Shown one piece after another: positions 58,613 through 64,000 of a stretch of DNA of 64,000 bases (positions are counted from its first letter, which is position 1; the number at the start of each line of letters is the position of its first letter). A program made the translations under genes and the position numbers. Under the pieces are notes generated by a model. The model did no database searches and was not told where the DNA came from. It was given only the letters and a program-made list of their open reading frames with translations. This DNA is from Nissolia schottii (Eukaryota; Streptophyta; Magnoliopsida; Fabales; Fabaceae), in assembly GCA_003254905.1 (NCBI GenBank), contig QANU01010009.1, forward strand, positions 44,981 to 108,980. The letters are read 5' to 3'.

Positions 58613-61476
58613 GGGCATCCCTATTCCCCCAACTGACCCGAAAACCGAGAAGCCCAACGCCATATTCATTCTCGAAAGGGCTTCTTTGGAAGTCGCCAAG
58701 GTTGGCAAGGTACTATAACCTCTACTTGTTACCCTCTTTTAATATTTTTGTGGCCTTTGCTCCCTTTGTTGTGTTTCTTTGTTACTGAGAGTGTGGATCT
58801 TTTCGTATTGAATTGCACTTTTTGGCTGTGGACTTTGCTTATTACATTCAGCTCTGCTGCGTCAAGTGTGTGTGTGCGCGCTTTCCTGACTACGCTTTGC
58901 CTCTTGGACTTGTTGTGTCTGCAGACTTATCAGCTTTTGAACTCTGATGACCATGCCAATTTCCTCCGCAAGAATAACAAGAACCCTGGTGATTACAGGC
59001 CTGACATCACTCATCAGGTTGGTCTAAATTTCTAGATTTCTGTTTTCCTTTTTTTTTTGGGGGGGGGGGCCAATCTTTTAACCTCCTTATAGTGGAGACA
59101 AGTGTGGGAAACGCATGGTCTGGGCATAAGCAAAAGTAAGACCGGATGTATGGAATGCAGGTTTAGTAAGAGGCATACAAGTCCAAACATAGAGGTGAAA
59201 ATTGGAGACCATCGTATACCACACGTCACAAGGTTTCAAGTACCTTGGCTCCATCATCCAAAATGATGGAGAGATTTAGAGTAATGTTAATCGTAGGATC
59301 CAAAGCCCTAATAAGGAAAGTAGATCAGATGGCAGGTAACTGATAAGTTAGAGGTAAGGAGGGATCTAGAATAACTATAGAGGAAATTATTAGAAAAGAT
59401 TTAGAAGTTAATGGTATGCATGAAAACATGATCCTTGATAGGGCACTGTGACGTTGTTTGATCCACGTAGCCGACCTCATGTAGCGGAAAAAGGCTCAGT
59501 TGTTGTTGTTTGTTGTTTTTACCTCCTTATAGTGGGGGGGGGTGTGTTGGTTCCTCGTCTTCATCATTCTTGAATCTTCTAGTGAACTGTTTTTATCAAT
59601 GGGCTTTTGCACTGCTTCCTATTACTGAGTTTGAGGTTATCCTATTTTGGTTGGAATGAAAATTTGAGTGTGTGAAAATTCTAAATACATCACCAAGCAT
59701 GGCCTAGATGAACCAGTGTTTATATTTTATGCTCTTAAAATCCTATTACTGAGTTTGAGGTTGGTTTTTTTTTTTTAATCATTTATTTTTTTCAAATTTC
59801 ATTTTATGCTAAATGATGTTTTCAGGCCCTTCTATCTATTTTAGATAGCCCCCTCAATAAAGCTGGGAGGTTGCGAGCAGTATACATAAAGACCGAAAAA
59901 GGTGTTCTTATAGAGGTTAAGCCCTATGTTCGTATTCCTAGAACATTCAAACGGTTCTCTGGTGTCATGTGTAAGTTTTAGCTGTTTGATTCAGTAAGCT
60001 GTGAGCACTATTATGTGTCATTTGAGATGGCCACTTAGCTTTCTTTGTGAGAAGTGATAAGCTCTCATTTGTTTTTCTTTAATTTTACTACCTTGCAGTG
60101 GAGCTGCTGCAAAAATTGAGTATATCTGCAGCTGGCAAGCGTGAGAAACTTCTCCGCACGATCAAAAACCCTGTAACCCAGTATTTGCCTGTCAACTCAC
60201 GAAAAATAGGTACATTTTTTTTTTCAATTATACTGAAAATGATTTTATGGTTACATGATTGCTGAAAAGGGTTTCTCTTGTTAGATAGAGATGGGAGAGC
60301 TCTCTTCAGCTGATGTTTAATTTCTACTTTCTGTACTGTTAGGAGGATTCCTGAATCCTGATGCCTACTTCTGAGTCAGTACTCTTTCAATGAATTCTTT
60401 CACTAAAATATTCAGAAGTAATTGTTTCCTTTTCTCAATTTTAGGTCTCTCGTACAGTTCAGAAAAGCTGGTAAACATGAATGACTATGTGTCAACTATT
60501 CCCAGTAATACGGACCTTGTCTTTGTGGTACACTCAGAAGTTCAACTTTTAATTTTATTGCTATTATATTTGTTGATGTGTAACTTTTGATAAAATCTAA
60601 TTTCAGGTAGGAGCAATGGCCCATGGGAAGGTTGAGACAGATTATACAGAGGACTATATAGCAAGTACGTTTATCCTTGTATGCACATACATATACTCAT
60701 AATGCAGTCTCTTTGTTTTTTTACTCCATTTATTTTCTTTTGTTGACTCTTCTGTCTTTGGTGTGCATTAGCTCCGTTGTTTATAAAATTTGTACTTGCT
60801 ATTAGGGACTCGGTACTTTAATTAAAATTTTGTTTTCAATATTGGATATTTTCTTATGCAAGTTTTCAATTATGAATATTAGAGGATCGCCATTGATTTT
60901 TTAAAATGCCCTGGTCAAATTTCTTAGCAATTGATAAGTTCATGAATATGTTTTGGAACTTAATCTGTTAGGCCAACTTATCTCCATTTATCTGGTATCT
61001 GGTTGGCTTAATTTGAAGAAAAGAAGAAAATAAAAATATGTTAAGACTAAGTTTAGCTTACAAATGCTGGGCATGAACACTAGCTGAGGCACAACTAGCT
61101 TAAATGATATTGGCAAACATATGGTTCTGTGAGGAGTGGAGCAATTCCACTTTGCTTCCAATATCAATTTTACTAAGAATAAACAAGACCTTCACAACTC
61201 AATAGCTAATTTTTTATAATAGAATGATCAGTGATCTCATGCAGAACCCAAGTAGTTTGGCTTAAGCTTGACCTTGGGAGGAATCCCTACAATTTAGGGT
61301 TGTTTTAGCGTTTACTTAAAATTCGCTGTCAAAATTACTTGCCCTTGCCACTGTGAGGATACTTTTAGTTTCTAATTCATTTTGTTTTGAATGCAGTTTC
61401 TGGGTACCCACTAAGTGCTGCTTACTGTATCACAAGGATTACTGGAGCCCTCGAGGGAAAGTGGAAGATATTGTGA
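58422..61476 (+). CDS. EMG1: EMG1/NEP1 18S rRNA pseudouridine N1-methyltransferase
   Basis: SPOUT-class methyltransferase that modifies a pseudouridine in 18S rRNA and helps assemble the 40S subunit in the nucleolus. Exons: 58422-58709, 58925-59017, 59826-59970, 60099-60209, 60445-60527, 60607-60664, 61397-61476. Joined they give 285 open codons plus stop. Residues 1-65 are a basic then Glu-rich plant N-terminal extension. The Emg1/Nep1 domain follows, with the conserved blocks [52 protein letters not shown] and [19 protein letters not shown] near the C-terminus. These include the Gly-rich cofactor loop and the DYTE segment typical of the family. Intron 2 contains a LINE fragment. The gene is head-to-head with NOL10, its partner in the processome. 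Exon 1 is GC-rich. Confidence 0.96.
59096..59520 (+). mobile_element. 5'-truncated RTE-type LINE in EMG1 intron 2
   Basis: A perfect 15-base target duplication ACCTCCTTATAGTGG flanks it (59081-59095 and 59521-59535). The insert encodes the end of a LINE ORF2: [16 protein letters not shown]..., then [18 protein letters not shown] with later stops, then an IHVADL-like tail. It finishes with a TTG-rich tail (TTGTTGTTGTTTGTTG), typical of plant RTE elements. Only 425 bases remain. Confidence 0.85.
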
Positions 61477-61660
61477 TTTATCTTTCTTCATGCCTGAGAT
61501 ACAATTTACTGAGTGGAAGATGTTGTGATTTAGCTTCTTCATGTCTTAGATACCGTTTTTCTCATTTGAGCGGCATAAGCTGTTAATGTTACACATCAGG
61601 GGGAATAGGGACTTGCGTTGCATGTATGACATACGAGATTAGTTAATCCTCATTAGAGGA
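61477..61660 (+). other. EMG1 3' UTR region
   Basis: It follows the stop codon and includes a repeated phrase (AGATACAATTTACTGAGTGG, then GTGGAAGATGTTGTGATTTA). The polyadenylation site cannot be fixed by eye. Confidence 0.5.
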
Positions 61661-61877
61661 GGGTTGTTGCTCTTTATCAGAGTTACTCATGGCTAATTAT
61701 TGATTTATAATGTTATCTTATGATTGTGTCTTATGATTAAAATACACACAGCAAATACTGTCCATGCGGAACTTAAGTGAATAATCATTTTAGCTTTTCT
61801 TTAAGATATGCTGTTAAACTAATTAGCTCCGCTACGCTACAATAAGGATGTTTCTTAGTTTCTTAGTTTCTTAATTA

Positions 61878-62070
61878 TTCTATTATGAGTGCAGTTTCCG
61901 GAACCCAGTAAGAGCTTACTGTTAATCACAAGAATTTGTGGTGCCCTCAAAGTGGAAGATATTTTGGCTTAGCTTCATGCCCGAGATACAATTTTCTATT
62001 GAGTGACGAGCAATTTATATCAGAAGATAAGACCTTCCCTGGCAATCATGTATGACATGCAAGAATAAAT
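61878..62070 (+). pseudogene. Decayed duplicate of EMG1 last exon and 3' UTR
   Basis: The sequence GTGCAGTTTCCGGAACCC and the following 110 bases copy the acceptor, exon 7 and 3' UTR of EMG1 (61390-61510) with many changes. The copied frame meets a stop within a few codons (GGAACCCAGTAA). Similarity continues to the CATGTATGACAT phrase (61620 and 62047). It is a local duplication that can no longer serve as an exon. Confidence 0.8.
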
Positions 62071-62744
62071 AATTATGATGTTTTGAAGTGTGCTAGCATA
62101 TTATTATAGGGGAAAGGAAAGATATTAAAAAGAGATGGAAGAATAAAGAAAAGAGGAGAAGGCTTACATGCACTTTAGAATTTTAGTTAGTGATGTACCT
62201 TGTTCTCCATGGTGGATCATCAATTAATGTAAACGGTAAAATTCAGTTTTCTATAATCAGTTAACGTCACAACATATGAGAAATCAAACCAACCATAGAA
62301 GGCAATTATACATTCAGTCATATTGGTCCTAACACAGTTACACACTTAGTATATTACATACATACATATAAATTTACTGCACATAAGTTGACAAGAGGCT
62401 AATGGCATAGCTACACCATTTAGCCTATACAAAATGCATACATATGATAGTCAAAATACACAAGTAGAAATCATGATTCCACTGTTTCACTAGAGTAACC
62501 TATCGCCAAGACGTTCACCTTCTTCAAAAATTCAATTTGATAAGGGTCTCTGACATTTTGATTGGCAATCAGAGAGCCCTTCGTTCAATTCTCCCGTGAA
62601 AATGCTTAGTGACCAGCAAAACCACTGTACTCAACATCCTCCTGTGATGCCTCCTCCTCTGAACCCTCCTAGGGATCCTCCTCCTCCTCTGAGTCCTCCT
62701 CCTCGGGGTTTTCCTCTACGGGGGAGTCTTCCTCCTCAGATATC
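62071..62744. other. Intergenic; CCTCCTC-rich block near the end
   Basis: From 62620 to 62744 the plus strand is built of CCTCCTC and CCTCCTCCTCTGA units. The minus strand therefore encodes a Glu-rich acidic stretch with a stop inside. A Pro-rich plus-strand ORF (62596-62919) is a product of the same repeats. I see no gene. Confidence 0.45.
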
Positions 62745-63293
62745 TGTAACACCCCTGCTAATTGCTTATGCGATAGTCGTAAACAAGGCTCACAGAGTTG
62801 TTAACTGTTTTGGTTGGAATACTTCTAGCCTCATATTTGTCTTCGAAAATATTCTCATACTGAAAATATGGGCCAATTTTAAATCTTTTTTCCTTTCTTT
62901 ATTAAAACATAAAGTATGAGCCATGTGTGGTTGAGAAGACATACATATATAAGCAAATGATAGAGTCTACAAGACTTAAGCGTTTAATCACATATTAGGA
63001 AATCATTCATAACATTCCATCATATATACACACACACACACACACACACATCTGGAAATATTGAACTGTACAAATAAAAGGAAAGGAAAGGAAAGAACCC
63101 TAGGGCGTGACGTCACTAAGTCCCGACATAATGATGATGATAAGTACACTTCTGGTAGCGTCGATAGGGCATGCCAGTAGTGGAAAGCTCCCCTAGTAGT
63201 GTCGATAGGGCATGCCAATGGAACAAATGTATCTTTCATAGCTGCGTCGATAGGTCAGGCAGGAAGGACAAGTCCAACTCCTGGAATGCGTCG
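62745..63293 (-). mobile_element. Truncated long-LTR family member (copy D)
   Basis: It starts TGTAACACCCCTGCTAATTG and its first 200 bases follow copies B and C (GTAAACA..., AGAGTTGTTAAC, GGAATACTT, GAAAATATGGGCC, GAGCCATG). It stops where copy E begins. A 17-base phrase GTCGATAGGGCATGCCA occurs twice (near 63160 and 63200). No target duplication was found. Confidence 0.55.
63028..63050. repeat. CA microsatellite
   Basis: Eleven or so CA units inside copy D. Confidence 0.9.
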
Positions 63294-64000
63294 TGTAACA
63301 TTCCGAATTTTCCTTAGGGAAATATTCGTAAACATAAATATTTAATTGATTTTCTAATCATGATTAGGGAATTAAGATGGGAAATTTTTAGGTAAAATAT
63401 CCTTAGGAAATAAAACGTGTCGTTGTCGAAAATTCGGCGGACAACCGAACAGCCATCGTTGCCGATGAAATCTGGCATGCAAAACGGTGTACGTGAAAAT
63501 AATCTCTCGGAGAAAAATTTCACAAGCACCTTTAATATTAATACCCTTAGATAGGTGGGAATTAGAGAATCGCGACGGTTCAAACGGAATATTTTTCGGA
63601 CGACCGTGCGCGACGCACCGAGACTGCGAGCGATAAAACACCAGCGAACCGGGACTGGGAGAAATTAAAATCTCCTCAGCAGAATGGAGATGGGCTGCAC
63701 GGTTATGTGAAGTAAATTTAGTCAAAAACACACTCCCTAAATCAAGCTTCCAAAGGTCAATCAACCATACCTCATCAAATCATAACCATACCTTCCACTA
63801 TTCACCTTTTTAATTAAATTCCAAAATTAGCAATTTCTCTTCTTCCATTCAGCTCCTTGGGCGAACTCTCTCTCCCATTTCTCTCCAAAAAAATTCTCAT
63901 CTCCTTCAAACTCCATAGCCATTCTTCAAGCCAACAACAAGAACACCACCTTGTTGCTAAAGAAAAACAAGCATTTTGCTACCATTTTCCTCTCCAAAAC
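63294..64000 (+). mobile_element. Long-LTR family member (copy E), cut by window end
   Basis: It begins TGTAACATTCCGAATTTTCC, which matches the reverse complement of the right end of copy B (TGTAACATCCCGTTTTTTTCC). It also shares the GACCGTGCGCGACGCACCG block with the reverse complement of 41590-41640. It therefore runs on the plus strand, opposite to B and C. From about 63840 it becomes TC-rich like a transcribed leader. It continues past the window. Confidence 0.65.

Noticed and set aside
62596-62919. Pro-rich ORF near the window end
   Set aside because: It is produced by CCTCCTC repeats and runs into an LTR start. There is no evidence of a gene.
1-64000. tRNA, rRNA or snoRNA genes
   Set aside because: I looked for tRNA-like A and B boxes and for snoRNA hosts in the introns of the two ribosome-biogenesis genes, but nothing was convincing by eye. 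A tRNAscan or snoRNA search would settle it.

Overview
The window looks like nuclear DNA of a flowering plant, probably a eudicot and possibly a legume. The species cannot be fixed from the sequence. The reasons are AT-rich intergenic DNA, genes with many short GT-AG introns, plant-type Ty1/copia and Ty3/gypsy retrotransposons, MITEs, and three genes whose predicted proteins match plant versions of conserved eukaryotic families. No bacterial-type operon, CRISPR array, rRNA or tRNA gene was seen.

Three host genes could be assembled exon by exon, each giving an uninterrupted reading frame. (1) 9143-20891 (+): a MORN-repeat phosphatidylinositol-4-phosphate 5-kinase, 9 exons, 752 codons plus stop. 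(2) 45618-56380 (-): NOL10/Enp2, a WD40 nucleolar protein of the small-subunit processome, 16 exons, 688 codons plus stop. (3) 58422-61476 (+): EMG1/NEP1, the 18S rRNA pseudouridine methyltransferase, 7 exons, 285 codons plus stop. Genes 2 and 3 are head-to-head, act in the same pathway (40S subunit assembly), and both have a telo-box-type motif close to the start.

Layout: 1-8.8 kb holds MITE-like elements, a Harbinger transposase scrap and old LTR-type repeats. The kinase gene occupies 9.1-20.9 kb. A small solo LTR (9779-10024) sits inside one of its MORN codons in a way that would let it be spliced out exactly, and a decayed copia element (14426-19860) fills intron 6. From 21.3 to 24.05 kb lies a truncated member of a long-LTR family carrying an array of the palindrome CATTCGAATG. 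From 24 to 29.3 kb is AT-rich DNA with a copia integrase scrap. A decayed Ty3/gypsy chromovirus with exact target-site duplications spans 29268-34739. From 36.1 to 43.8 kb is a nest: one long-LTR family member is split by a second member and by an unrelated 1.5 kb solo LTR, each with a perfect 5-bp target-site duplication. NOL10 follows, with a MITE and a deleted copia element in its introns. At 56.8-58.6 kb the 5' end of EMG1 and its upstream DNA occur twice, with a single N at the junction. EMG1 intron 2 holds a truncated RTE-type LINE with a 15-bp target-site duplication, and a decayed copy of its last exon lies downstream. The window ends in more long-LTR family sequence.

The points most worth a second look are the apparent intronisation of an LTR in the kinase gene, the long-LTR family whose members carry different palindrome arrays in the same place, the triple nest, and the EMG1 duplication with its N junction.
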